Source: an uncultured Alphaproteobacteria bacterium (GTDB lineage: Bacteria; Pseudomonadota; Alphaproteobacteria; GCA-2731375). Taken from it: a stretch of DNA of 64,000 nt. Numbering within the stretch: the first letter of the stretch is position 1; every line of letters starts with the position of its first letter. The position numbers were made by a program, and so were the translations under genes. The stretch lies in assembly GCA_951812805.1 (NCBI GenBank), contig CATOSZ010000003.1:1070557-1134556 (forward strand), written 5' to 3'. The notes beneath the pieces were generated by a model, which did not search any database, was not told the DNA's origin, and worked only from the letters and a program-made list of their open reading frames with translations. Positions 36,234 to 45,034 of the stretch are shown in pieces.

Positions 36234-38276
36234 ATGCGTTTGTTGGTGACCCGGCCGGCGGACGACGCCCGACGCCTCGTCGACGACCTCCGGGCGCGGG
36301 GCCACGAGGTGATCGAGGCCCCCTTGCTGGAAATCGAGTTCCACGAGGGCCCGCCGCCCGATCTCGACGGCGTGCAGGCCCTTCTGGCGACCAGTGCCAA
36401 CGGCGTGCGGGCACTCGCCCACCGGCTGGCCGGCGGGCCGCCGGATTTGCCGCTGCTGGCGGTCGGCGACGCGACGGCGCGGGCGGCACAGGATCTCGGT
36501 TTCCGCGACGTCGAAAGCGCCGGGGGCGATGTCGGCGCGCTCGCCGCGTTGGTCGAGCGGCGCTTGCAACCCGAGAACGGTACGCTTGTGCATGTCGCGG
36601 CCGGTGCGGTGGCGGGCGATCTCGCGGGCGCGTTGAGCGCGGCCGGCTTTACAGTTCGCCGCGACGTGCTGTACGAGGCGCGCAGCCTCGAGCATCTGCC
36701 ACCGCTCGCGGTCCGGGCGCTCGGCGCGGGACAAATCGACGCCGTGTTGTTTTTTTCGCCGCGTACCGCCGCCGCCTTTGTTAGGCTTGCCCGGGCGGCG
36801 GATGTCGCGGACGATTGCGATAGGGTGACGGCCTGCTGCCTGTCGCCCGCGGTGGCCGAGGCGGCCGCCGGGTTGAACTGGCGGGACGTCGTGGTCGCGG
36901 CGGAACCGCGCGAAGCGGCGCTGCTGCAAGGGTTGGAGGAGACGGTCGTGGCGATACCGCCGGAACGAGACAAGACGGGCGAGCCGGACGACACGCGCGA
37001 AACGGCCGCTGTGGACGCGCCCGAGGAGACGACGGAGGGTCTCTCCGATACGCCGTTCACGGTGAGCGACGCGGCACCCGAAGACGGGCCGGTGATCGAC
37101 GCGCCCCCGGCGGCCGCGCCGCAGCGGGGCCGCCGACGGGCGATCCGCATCGCCTGGGTCGCCTCCCTGGTCGTGGCCTTTATTCTCGGCATGCTGGTCT
37201 GGCCGTCGACGGCGCCGCATTTGCTGCCCTACCTGCCGGATTTCATGCAGGACCCGAAGGAGCTCCGCCTGGCCTCCCTCGAAGCCCGGTTGGAAAGCCT
37301 CGGCAATCGGGTCGCCGCGACGGCGCCGGCCGATACGGCGCCGGTGCGCCAGCTCACCGGCCGGCTCGAGACGGTCGAAAAACGGCTCGCCGCGACGACG
37401 GAGAAGATCGATCCGAGCCTCGGCGCGCGACTGGAGGCCCTGGAAGCCCGGCTCGGCGAGGTCGCGGCACGGCGCGCGTCGAGTGGCGACGAAGACCGTC
37501 TGGCGGCCCTGGAAACGGCGGTCACGGGACTGCAGGGCAAGGCGCTGGCGGCGGCCGACGGCGGCGGCGAAGCGACGGCGGCGGCCGAAGCCCTTACGGA
37601 ACGGATCGACGCGGTCGCCGGTGAAACCAAAGGGCTGCGCGGCGCCATCGACGACGTCGCGGGCACGGCCGGCGGCCTGGCCGGGCGGATCGACGCCCTC
37701 GACCTCAAGCTCGCGGCCTTGGCGAAGGACGACGGCGGCGGGAACGCCGGCGCACGGGCCCAGGCCCTGGTGCTGGCGGTCGGACATCTCGACAACGTGC
37801 TGCGCGCAGGGCGGGCTTATGACCGGGCGCTCGGCACCGTTTCGCCACTCGGCCAGGGCGACGCGAAGATCGAGGCCGCGCTTGCGACCTTGAAAACCAC
37901 GGCCGGCAGCGGCGTCGCCACGGCCGCGTCACTTCGCGCCCGGTTCGCACCACTGATCGCCGAGGCACTGGCGGCCGATGGCCGGTCGAACGACGAGCAT
38001 TGGTGGGACTATGTGAAGCACGAACTGTTCGGGCTCGTCACCGTGCGTCGGCGCGGCGAGGTCGCGGGCGAGGACACGCCCAGCGCGCTCGCCCGGGCGG
38101 AAGCGCGGCTGGAGCAGGGCGATGTCGCTGGCGCCTTGAAGGCGGTCGTGGCAATCGAGGGGGCGCCGGCGAAGGTGCTGGCCGCCTGGCGGGCCGAGGC
38201 GGCTGCCCGCGTCGCCGCCATTTCCGCCCTCGACGGCTTGCGCACGCGGGCCATCGAATTGCTCGGCACCGGGTGA
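36234..38276 (+). CDS. hemD: uroporphyrinogen-III synthase fused to a mitofilin/Mic60-type membrane protein
   Basis: Residues 1-235 form a HemD-type domain (RLLVTRPADDARRLVDDL, LLATSANGVRALA, DAVLFFSPRTAAAFVRLA) that closes the tetrapyrrole ring. An acidic linker leads to one membrane helix at about 304-325 (IAWVASLVVAFILGMLVW), then a long coiled coil (about 335-500) and a C-terminal domain like mitofilin. There is no stop or frame change between the parts. Alphaproteobacterial Mic60 genes are known to lie in heme operons as separate genes; here the two are one polypeptide. A GTG at 36222 overlapping the hemC stop is an alternative start. Confidence 0.85.
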   Translation: MRLLVTRPADDARRLVDDLRARGHEVIEAPLLEIEFHEGPPPDLDGVQALLATSANGVRALAHRLAGGPPDLPLLAVGDATARAAQDLGFRDVESAGGDVGALAALVERRLQPENGTLVHVAAGAVAGDLAGALSAAGFTVRRDVLYEARSLEHLPPLAVRALGAGQIDAVLFFSPRTAAAFVRLARAADVADDCDRVTACCLSPAVAEAAAGLNWRDVVVAAEPREAALLQGLEETVVAIPPERDKTGEPDDTRETAAVDAPEETTEGLSDTPFTVSDAAPEDGPVIDAPPAAAPQRGRRRAIRIAWVASLVVAFILGMLVWPSTAPHLLPYLPDFMQDPKELRLASLEARLESLGNRVAATAPADTAPVRQLTGRLETVEKRLAATTEKIDPSLGARLEALEARLGEVAARRASSGDEDRLAALETAVTGLQGKALAAADGGGEATAAAEALTERIDAVAGETKGLRGAIDDVAGTAGGLAGRIDALDLKLAALAKDDGGGNAGARAQALVLAVGHLDNVLRAGRAYDRALGTVSPLGQGDAKIEAALATLKTTAGSGVATAASLRARFAPLIAEALAADGRSNDEHWWDYVKHELFGLVTVRRRGEVAGEDTPSALARAEARLEQGDVAGALKAVVAIEGAPAKVLAAWRAEAAARVAAISALDGLRTRAIELLGTG

Positions 38277-38283
38277 GGCGATC

Positions 38284-39696
38284 ATGACCAGAACCATCGT
38301 TTTCGCGCTGTGTTTGGGTGCGCTCGGTTGGATCGCCGCCTGGTTCGCGGACTATCCAGGCCGTTTCAGCCTCGACCTCGGGCCCTGGCGGATCGAGACC
38401 CATGTCGGTGTGGCCCTGGCGGCGCTGCTGGTCCTGGTGGTCCTGGCGGTCGGCGGCTATCGCCTGCTCGCCTGGATCGGCCTTCGGCCGGGCGCCTGGC
38501 GCGACGGTCGCGCCCGGCGGCGGCAGGCTCGCGGCTATCAGGTGTTGAGCCAGGGCCTGGTCGCCGTCGCCGCGGGCGATACGCGGCAGGGCGAGAAGCT
38601 CGCCCGGCGGGCCCATACCCTGCTGGAGGGCGAACCGCTGACCCATCTTCTGGCGGCCCAGGCGGCCCAACTCGGCGGCGACGAGGACGAGGCACGCCGG
38701 CAGTTCGAGGCGCTGCGCCAAAGCCCGGGCGGCGCCTTCCTGGGGGCCCGCGGCCTGCTGGTCATGGCCCAGCGCGACGGCGACGGCGACGCGGCCCGGA
38801 AACTGGCGGGGGAAGCCGTATCGCTTCGCCCCGACGCGGCCTGGGCGGTGCTGGAGCTGTTCCAACTGCAGGCCGCCGCCGGGGACTGGGTCGGCGCGCT
38901 CGCCGGTCTGGAACAGGCCAAGCGGCACAAGGCCATCGCCAAGCCCGCCCTCGACCGGCGGCGCGGCGTGGCGCTGATCGGGCGGGCCGGGCAGCGCCTG
39001 GCCGCCGGCGAAACCCGCGCGGCGATGGAAGACGCGCGCCAGGCCCGCCAGCTGGTCCCGGACCTGGTCGAGGCCGCCGCGCTCGTCGTCCGCCTGCACG
39101 CCGCGGCCGGTGACCTAAAACGCGGACGGCGCGCCCTGGTCGACGCCTGGACGGCGGCGCCGAACCCGCGCCTCGGCGCGGCGGCCGGCGAACTCTGGGC
39201 CGGCCTCGACGGCGCCAATCGGCTGAAGGAGGCGCGTTTGGCGGTCGCCGGCCGTCCCGACCATCTGGAAAGCCGGCTGCTGCTGGCCGAACACGCGCTG
39301 GCCGCACCGGACCTGGACGAGGCCCGCCGCAGCCTGGAGGCGGCGTTGGCCGACGGGCCGGATGGCCGGGTCTACCGCCTGCGCGCCGAACTCGCGCTCG
39401 CCGACGGCGGCGGGGAGGCCGAGGCACGGCAATGGCTGGAGCGGGCGGCCTCGGCGAGCGACGGTCACGCCTGGCGTTGCGGGGCCTGCGGCTGGCGGGG
39501 CGACGGCTGGCAGGCCTGCTGTCCGCATTGCGGCACCTTCGACAGGATCGAATGGGGCCGGCCGCCGGGCGCACCGAAACTGCTTGCCCCGCCGCCGGTC
39601 GCAAGCGTCGAAGCGGAGGAGGTCGCCGCCGAAGTCGTCGAGCCGCCGGCAGCGCTGTTGCGCATGGACGACACACCCGCCCGCCAGACCTCGTGA
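38284..39696 (+). CDS. hemY: HemY-like membrane TPR protein with C-terminal zinc ribbon
   Basis: The 470-residue protein has two N-terminal membrane helices (residues 5-21 and about 40-62), a HemY_N-type linker and repeated TPR helices. Near residues 397-420 a rubredoxin-like pair CGAC...CPHC lies in a Trp-rich setting (WRCGACGWRGDGW), like the metal domain of LapB/YciM. It starts 7 bases after the hemD-mic60 fusion. HemY proteins of this type are membrane scaffolds of uncertain function, distinct from protoporphyrinogen oxidase. The proline-rich C-terminal tail looks disordered. Confidence 0.87.
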   Translation: MTRTIVFALCLGALGWIAAWFADYPGRFSLDLGPWRIETHVGVALAALLVLVVLAVGGYRLLAWIGLRPGAWRDGRARRRQARGYQVLSQGLVAVAAGDTRQGEKLARRAHTLLEGEPLTHLLAAQAAQLGGDEDEARRQFEALRQSPGGAFLGARGLLVMAQRDGDGDAARKLAGEAVSLRPDAAWAVLELFQLQAAAGDWVGALAGLEQAKRHKAIAKPALDRRRGVALIGRAGQRLAAGETRAAMEDARQARQLVPDLVEAAALVVRLHAAAGDLKRGRRALVDAWTAAPNPRLGAAAGELWAGLDGANRLKEARLAVAGRPDHLESRLLLAEHALAAPDLDEARRSLEAALADGPDGRVYRLRAELALADGGGEAEARQWLERAASASDGHAWRCGACGWRGDGWQACCPHCGTFDRIEWGRPPGAPKLLAPPPVASVEAEEVAAEVVEPPAALLRMDDTPARQTS

Positions 39697-39706
39697 CGGG
39701 TCGGCC

Positions 39707-40417
39707 ATGAGCCCAGCGCTACCCGGCACCCAGGGCCGTCGCCGGCTCTATCTCATGCGCCATGGCCAGGCCGCATATTTCGACGCCGACGGGCGTCTGG
39801 TATCCGATCCCCGTGCCGTTGGATTGACGGAACGCGGGCGCGACCAGGCCCGCACCATGGGCGCGCTGCTGGCCGCCGTCCCCTTCGATCGCTGGGCCCA
39901 CACCGGGCTGCCGCGGACCGCGGAAACCCTCGCGCTGGTCGCCCCCGAAGGGCACGGGCGGGCGGAGGTGCTGCGCGACCTCGAGGAGATCCACCTCGGC
40001 ATCGTCGCGGACCTGCCGCGCGACCGGGTGGAGGCGGAGTTCGTCTACGGCCTCGAGCGCGCGGCCCTGCCCGATGCCCGCTTCGCCGGCGGGGAACGCT
40101 TCGTCGATTTCGAGGCGCGGGTCAGCCGAGGCATCGAGGCCGCAGTGCGCGCGCCCGGCTGGCATCGCCTGCTGCTGGTGGCGCACGACGCGGTCAACCG
40201 GATGATCCTCGGTTGGGCGACCGGCGGCGGCCTCGCCGCACTGGGTGCCTTCGAACAGGACGCCGGCTGTCTCAATATTCTCGATGTCGACGTGATCGAC
40301 GGGGAGATCCAGCGCAAGCTGGTGAAGTGCCTGAATCTGACCCCGGACAATCCGGCCAAGGCGGGCAACTACCTGACCAGCATCGAGCAGGTCGCCCGCC
40401 CGCGCGACGACGATTAA
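39707..40417 (+). CDS. histidine phosphatase (phosphoglycerate mutase-like) family protein
   Basis: The ATG at 39707 gives 236 residues. The phospho-accepting histidine is in YLMRHGQAAYF near the N-terminus, with the second catalytic His in LLLVAHDAVNRMIL and an arginine in GLPRTAETLAL. Members range from phosphoserine phosphatases to sugar phosphatases; an extended insertion after the first motif does not settle it. It follows hemY by 10 bases and closes the heme operon, without an obvious link to heme. Confidence 0.85.
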   Translation: MSPALPGTQGRRRLYLMRHGQAAYFDADGRLVSDPRAVGLTERGRDQARTMGALLAAVPFDRWAHTGLPRTAETLALVAPEGHGRAEVLRDLEEIHLGIVADLPRDRVEAEFVYGLERAALPDARFAGGERFVDFEARVSRGIEAAVRAPGWHRLLLVAHDAVNRMILGWATGGGLAALGAFEQDAGCLNILDVDVIDGEIQRKLVKCLNLTPDNPAKAGNYLTSIEQVARPRDDD

Positions 40418-40439
40418 ACGAGTACAACACCCGTCTGGA

Positions 40440-40468
40440 TTTTATGTATCGGCAAAATCTGTTATACT
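40440..40468 (+). promoter_or_regulatory. candidate promoter for the secreted protein gene at 40502
   Basis: TATACT at 40463-40468 is a good -10 element in an AT-rich stretch; the -35 region at 40440-40445 (TTTTAT) matches poorly. The ATG lies 33 bases downstream of the -10. Confidence 0.35.
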
Positions 40469-40501
40469 GTTGCCGCCTCGTTCGTCGGAAAGGCGTCGCC
40501 A

Positions 40502-40978
40502 ATGCTTCGGATGGCACCGGTTCTGCTGTTGTTGTTTCTTGTCGCCACGCCTGCGGCACCGGCCCGCGCGGCCGGCTGCGAGACCCATCCGGAATTCACC
40601 GCCTCGTTCCGCAAGTCCCTGAACCGGGCGCTCTACAGCGTCCAGAACCAGCAGCACCTCGCCCAGGTGATCTACCAGATGCGCCGCATCCACCGGGAGG
40701 TGACGGAGCACGAGCTGACCCATTTCTACGCCGCGAAGGGCTGGGGCTCGAAACCGAGCTACGACACCATCGAGCTTTACGGCAAGGTCTACCGGGTCGG
40801 CGGCTGCGTGCGCCTGAAGGCCGGCACGCCGGCCCGCATCGCGCTCATCGCCGCGCTGGCGCCCAAACGGCCCTCGGCCCAGGATCGTCGCGTGGCAGCC
40901 GAGGCCAGACGGATCCTCGCCGACGCGGAGCGCCGCCGACGCCTGTTGGAAAACCTCCAGCGCCAACACGGCCGGTGA
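40502..40978 (+). CDS. small secreted protein of unknown function
   Basis: This 158-residue protein has a signal peptide (VLLLLFLVATPAAPARA) and a mature helical, basic domain with two cysteines (one at the mature start, one in RVGGCVRLK). The C-terminus is an Arg-rich helix. It reads as a real gene, with its own promoter-like element and 84 bases from the heme operon, but I recognise no family. It converges with the gene at 40985-41599. Confidence 0.55.
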   Translation: MLRMAPVLLLLFLVATPAAPARAAGCETHPEFTASFRKSLNRALYSVQNQQHLAQVIYQMRRIHREVTEHELTHFYAAKGWGSKPSYDTIELYGKVYRVGGCVRLKAGTPARIALIAALAPKRPSAQDRRVAAEARRILADAERRRRLLENLQRQHGR

Positions 40979-40984
40979 GGTCGC

Positions 40985-41599
40985 CTATTCGGACGCTTCG
41001 GCGGGGGTGAGCTTGCGCGAGAGGGGGCGAAGGCTCGTGGCGTCGATCTCGATCACCGCTTCGACGATGGAAGACGGCTTGCGGCCCATGACGGAATCGT
41101 ACCGGTCGCCCCGGAGCTGGCCGGAAACGGCGAGCCGGGCCGTGCCGGACGGCGCGTCGAGCGCGCGAACCTCTCCGTCTGCCGGTCCCGTCGCCACGAT
41201 GCCGTGCCGACCGTCGTCACCGGCCCAGTATACCGTCGCATAAGCGGAGAGCCGGGCCGACGCGAGTTCCTGGTTCACCAGATAGAGGTCGCCCGGACCG
41301 AGGTCGAAGCGTTGAAGCGTGAAAACCATGACCCGCAGCATGTCCTTGCCGCGCAGATCTTCCCCCGGCGCGAGATCCAGCGGACAGAGCGCCCGGAGCT
41401 TCACCGGCGCCTCCAGCCGGATCAGGTCGACGACCTTCCCGTCTCCCTCGCAACCGCCGCCACGGCGCCAATCGTGATCGAGGAGCTTTGCCCAGGCCTC
41501 GGCGTCCAGGCCCCGCAGCATCGCGCGCGGTTCCGCCGCCGAGGCACCGGCACACAGGAAGATCGAAAGCAGAAGCCCTGCGAGACAACGGACGAGCAT
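40985..41599 (-). CDS. secreted protein of unknown function
   Basis: The ATG at 41599 gives 204 residues beginning with a clear signal peptide (CLAGLLLSIFLCAGASA). The mature part has a pair of cysteines (GGGCEGDG and LRALCPLD), beta-strands typical of a periplasmic domain, and no motif I can name. A longer in-frame start would place the signal sequence internally. The stop lies 6 bases from the convergent upstream gene, with no hairpin between them. Confidence 0.55.
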   Translation of the reverse strand: MLVRCLAGLLLSIFLCAGASAAEPRAMLRGLDAEAWAKLLDHDWRRGGGCEGDGKVVDLIRLEAPVKLRALCPLDLAPGEDLRGKDMLRVMVFTLQRFDLGPGDLYLVNQELASARLSAYATVYWAGDDGRHGIVATGPADGEVRALDAPSGTARLAVSGQLRGDRYDSVMGRKPSSIVEAVIEIDATSLRPLSRKLTPAEASE

Positions 41600-41610
41600 C
41601 GGGGCCGAGC

Positions 41611-41847
41611 TCAGCGCTGGCGCCGTTCCTCGGCGCGCGCTTCCCATTCGCCGCACCAGTCATGGCCCAGCGTCTGCGCCCAGGAGGTTTGCGTCTGGTT
41701 CGGCCGGGGGGCGTGGCGACAACACAGACCGACGCTGGAGCGGCGCGCCTGCTCGTCCTCTTCCGCCGTCGAATTCACACCATGTTCCGAGGGGGAGAGC
41801 GTACTAGCGGACCGCCAGAACCGACAAAAGGCGCAGATACGTTCCAT
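41611..41847 (-). CDS. possible small cysteine-containing protein
   Basis: An ATG at 41847 follows a GGGGAG stretch and opens a 78-residue frame with five cysteines (ICAFC, GLCCRH, DWCGEW). It ends 11 bases before the start of the secreted protein at 41599 and could be its upstream operon partner. The composition is not distinctive and the gap otherwise has no gene. I give it low confidence. Confidence 0.3.
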   Translation of the reverse strand: MERICAFCRFWRSASTLSPSEHGVNSTAEEDEQARRSSVGLCCRHAPRPNQTQTSWAQTLGHDWCGEWEARAEERRQR

Positions 41848-41969
41848 GCTCCCCACACTCCCGCCGGATCGGCCTCGAACAGCGTTGATTCGCCAGACCG
41901 ATACTATCGCTGCGAACCGCCCCTGCAAAGGGCGCAGGCGCTCGGCCGACACACGAGCCGGCGCTATTG

Positions 41970-42848
41970 TCAGGTGGTCGGCGGGGCGACCCGGGCGAGG
42001 AAGGAAATGACGGAATCGGCGAAGATATCGTTGCGGTCGCCGGCCACCATGTGGGCGGCGTTGGCGACGTTGACGTATTCGGCGTGCGGGCACTGGGCGA
42101 GGAAGCTTTGTGCGCCCTCCTCGCTCAAGACGTCCGAGAGGCCGCCGCGGACCAGCAAGGTCGGCAGGGTCAGCGTGTCCGCCGCCGCCGACAGACGGTC
42201 CCGGTAGGCGACCATGCCGACCCGGGTGCGCCGGCGCGCCGGATCCCAATGCCAGACATACTTGCCGTTCGCGCCGAGCCGCACGTTCTTGGCCAAACCG
42301 TCCAGCGTGCGCGGACGCGGGCGGTGGGGCTGGTAGTTGGCGATCGCCTCGGCGACCTCCTCCAGGCTGTCGAAGCCGTCGGGCTTCTGGTCCATGAAGG
42401 CCTGGATCTTGGCGCTGCCCTCAGGCTCGATCTTCGGTGCGACGTCGACCAGCACCAGGGCCGAGGCGTCGACGCGCTTCTCGCCGATCGCCAGCAGGCT
42501 GGTACCGCCGCCCATCGAGGCCCCGACCAGGATCGGCTTTTCACTGCCCACGGCCTCGATCACCGCCGCCAGGTCGTCGACCAGGCGGTCGGCCTCGTAG
42601 TCGCCGTCGGCGGCCCAGCCACTGTCGCCATGGCCCCGGGCGTCGAAGGCAATGGCGCGATATCCCGCATCGCCGAGCGTCTCGCCGGCGCCCTTCCAGG
42701 CATGCCGCGTCTGCCCGCCGCCGTGCAGCAGCAGGGCCAGGCGCCCGTCCTCCGGCCCCCAGGCGTCGCCGGCGATTTCCACGCCTTTCGCACCCGCCCA
42801 GGTATGCATCGGCACCGGCGTGCCGGGCAGCCGTTCTCCAGCGCTCAT
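41970..42848 (-). CDS. alpha/beta hydrolase
   Basis: This 292-residue hydrolase has the oxyanion motif LLHGGGQTRHAW, the nucleophile Ser111 in GASMGG, an acidic residue on the strand LLVRGGLSDVL, and a catalytic His in NAAHMVAGD. The cap region is moderate. The pattern is that of esterases, epoxide hydrolases and related enzymes; the substrate is not readable. It is divergent from the DUF1185 gene. Confidence 0.85.
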   Translation of the reverse strand: MSAGERLPGTPVPMHTWAGAKGVEIAGDAWGPEDGRLALLLHGGGQTRHAWKGAGETLGDAGYRAIAFDARGHGDSGWAADGDYEADRLVDDLAAVIEAVGSEKPILVGASMGGGTSLLAIGEKRVDASALVLVDVAPKIEPEGSAKIQAFMDQKPDGFDSLEEVAEAIANYQPHRPRPRTLDGLAKNVRLGANGKYVWHWDPARRRTRVGMVAYRDRLSAAADTLTLPTLLVRGGLSDVLSEEGAQSFLAQCPHAEYVNVANAAHMVAGDRNDIFADSVISFLARVAPPTT

Positions 42849-43013
42849 GCGGCTCTCCCCGTTCCTTAATCGTCGTCTTCAGGAATGATGACGGCGAACG
42901 CCGCCACCTGGATGTCGTGCCCTTGAATAGCCGACGGCCCGAACGCCTTCAAGCGACGGGCCCCGCCTGCTGCTATGATCGCCGCCCGGAGCCAAGGACA
43001 AGGAGGGCCCGAC

Positions 43014-43559
43014 ATGACCATTCGCAAGACCGTGCTGTATCGCGAACGCATCGAGACCGACGGCCACGGCGCGCCCTGCGACCCGATGACGCGGGTGGTG
43101 GTCGGCGCGGTGCTGGTGAACCCGTTCGCCGGGCGCCACGAGGCGGACCTCGGCGCGCTGTTCGATCTCGGCGGCGAACTCGGCGCCCGCTTGATGAACG
43201 AGGCCGTAGCCCTGCTGGACGGCCCACCGGTGAGCTACGGCAAGGCGGCGATCGTCGGCGTCGCCGGCGACATGGAGCATGGCGGCGCCATGATCCACCC
43301 CAAACTCGGCAAGCCGATGCGCGCGGCGGTCGGCGGCGGGGCCGCGCTCATCCCCTCCAACGCCAAGGTGGGATGCGTCGGGACAGCCATCGACATGCCG
43401 CTCGGCCACAAGGACGAGGCCTGGTCCTTCGCCCATTTCGACACCATAACGGTCATGGTCTACGACGCCCCCCGGCCCGAGGAGATCGTGCTGTTGATGG
43501 GCGTCGCCGACGGCGGGCGAACGCACCCGCGTTCCGGCACCGTGCCGATCATCGACTAG
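43014..43559 (+). CDS. DUF1185 ('amino acid synthesis') family protein
   Basis: A perfect AGGAGG at 43001 precedes the ATG at 43014. The 181-residue protein matches the DUF1185 family (named for amino acid synthesis without a proven reaction): VNPFAGRHEADLGAL, GVAGDMEHGGAMIHP, and MGVADGGRTHPR near the end. Members form rings and sit in catabolic operons. Its 3' end is part of a 17-base tandem duplication that supplies the ribosome site of the next gene. Confidence 0.82.
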   Translation: MTIRKTVLYRERIETDGHGAPCDPMTRVVVGAVLVNPFAGRHEADLGALFDLGGELGARLMNEAVALLDGPPVSYGKAAIVGVAGDMEHGGAMIHPKLGKPMRAAVGGGAALIPSNAKVGCVGTAIDMPLGHKDEAWSFAHFDTITVMVYDAPRPEEIVLLMGVADGGRTHPRSGTVPIID

Positions 43560-43577
43560 GGCCGATCATCGACTAGG
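43544..43577 (+). repeat. 17-base tandem duplication across a stop codon and ribosome site
   Basis: GCCGATCATCGACTAGG occurs at 43544-43560 and again at 43561-43577. The first copy ends the DUF1185 gene with its TAG; the second adds a spare in-frame-looking stop and ends in AGG that forms AGGAGG before the next start. Confidence 0.9.
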
Positions 43578-43589
43578 AGGGCGACAACC

Positions 43590-44303
43590 ATGGACGATAT
43601 CAAGGCACTGACCTTCGACACCGGCGGCACCATCCTCGACTGGCACACCGGCATGAGCGACGCCCTGGCCGCGGCCGGCGCCCGGCACGGGGTCGAGCGG
43701 GACTGGGCGACCGTCGCCAACGACTACCGCCGCCGCGCGTTGAAGAAGATGCTGAACCACGGCGCCGATGGACCGGCGAGCTACAACATCGACGGCGCCC
43801 ACGCCATGGCCCTGGAGGAGATCGCAGAGCAGCACGATCTCGCCGCTTTCGACGCGGCGGACCGGGCCGGCCTCGTCCAGGCCTGGCACGAGCTTAGGAC
43901 CTGGCCGGATTTTCCGGCCGTGCTGCCCCGCCTCAGGGAACGTTTCATCGTCGCCTCCTTCACCATCCTCTCGACCCGGCTGATCGTCGATACGGCCCGG
44001 CTGAACGGGCTGTCGTGGGACGCGGTGATCAGCTGCGAGATGATCGGCGCCTACAAGCTGCTGCCCATCGCCTATCAGACGGCGGCCCGCTGGCTGCAGC
44101 TGGAGCCCTCGCAATGCCTGATGGTGGCCTGTCACAACTTCGACCTCGACGCCGCCAAAGCCCAGGGCTTCCGTACCGCCTTCGTGCATCGCCCCGACGA
44201 ATGGGGTGCCGCCGGCCCGCCGGACCCGACGCCCAATCCGGCGCACGACATCATCGTCGAAGATTTTCCCGGCCTGGCCCGGGCGCTCGGCATTGAGCTC
44301 TGA
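43590..44303 (+). CDS. HAD family hydrolase (haloacid dehalogenase-like)
   Basis: The 237-residue protein has the nucleophile Asp in LTFDTGGTILDWH, a motif II region FTILSTRLI, Lys in GAYKLLPIAY and the acidic ACHNFDLDAAKAQGF block. The four-helix cap and these spacings resemble L-2-haloacid dehalogenases rather than phosphatases. The ribosome site AGGAGG lies 10 bases before the ATG. The stop overlaps the TTG start of the SDR gene. Confidence 0.8.
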   Translation: MDDIKALTFDTGGTILDWHTGMSDALAAAGARHGVERDWATVANDYRRRALKKMLNHGADGPASYNIDGAHAMALEEIAEQHDLAAFDAADRAGLVQAWHELRTWPDFPAVLPRLRERFIVASFTILSTRLIVDTARLNGLSWDAVISCEMIGAYKLLPIAYQTAARWLQLEPSQCLMVACHNFDLDAAKAQGFRTAFVHRPDEWGAAGPPDPTPNPAHDIIVEDFPGLARALGIEL

Positions 44304-45024
44304 ACGCACGGCCCTGGTCACCGGGGGCAGCCGGGGCATCGGCGCGGCGATCGCCCGGCGCCTGGCCGCCGACGGTATCGCCATCATCGTCAATCATCGC
44401 GATTCGCGCGCGGCGGCGGCCGCCGTCGTCGCGGACATCGCCGCCGGCGGCGGGCAGGCGCGGGCGATCCAGGCCGACGTCGCGATTCCGCACGAGCTGG
44501 ACCGCCTGTTCGACGAGGCCGGCCCGGTCGATATCCTGGTCAACAACGCCGGCCTGCATATTTTCGGCACGCTCGCCGAAATCGACCGCGCGCATGTCGA
44601 GCGGCACATGGCACTGAACTTTACCGCCGCGCTTTTCGCCTGCCAGCGCGCGGCGGCCTCGATGACGGGGCCGGACGGGCGAATCGTCAACATCTCCTCG
44701 ATCATCGCCCGCACACCGCAACCGGGCCGCGCGATCTATGCGGCGAGCAAGGCGGCGCTGGAGGCCTTGACGATCGCGCTCGCCGCCGAACTCGGCCCGC
44801 GCGGCATCACCGTCAACGCGGTATCGCCCGGTTCGACCGATACGGACATGACCCGGCCCTACATGGTGGGCGCCATGCGGGATCGCGCGATCGCCGGCAC
44901 GCCCATCGGCCGCCTCGGTGCGCCCGCCGACATCGCGGCGGCCGTCGCCTTCCTCGCCTCGCCGGAGGCCGGCTTCATCACCGGGGAAATCCTCGCCGTC
45001 GACGGCGGCCGCATGGACATGTAG
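44293..45024 (+). CDS. SDR family oxidoreductase (intact catalytic residues)
   Basis: The protein starts at TTG 44293, inside the end of the HAD gene, so that ERTALVTGGSRGIGAAIARR opens the Rossmann fold; no ATG lies between. NNAG, the Ser in NISSIIART, and Tyr and Lys in YAASKAAL are intact, in contrast to the SDR-fold protein at 16442. It should reduce a ketone or oxidise an alcohol with NADP or NAD. The ribosome site is weak, and translation may depend on coupling to the HAD gene. Confidence 0.8.
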   Translation: MSSERTALVTGGSRGIGAAIARRLAADGIAIIVNHRDSRAAAAAVVADIAAGGGQARAIQADVAIPHELDRLFDEAGPVDILVNNAGLHIFGTLAEIDRAHVERHMALNFTAALFACQRAAASMTGPDGRIVNISSIIARTPQPGRAIYAASKAALEALTIALAAELGPRGITVNAVSPGSTDTDMTRPYMVGAMRDRAIAGTPIGRLGAPADIAAAVAFLASPEAGFITGEILAVDGGRMDM

Positions 45025-45034
45025 CCTTCCGCCC

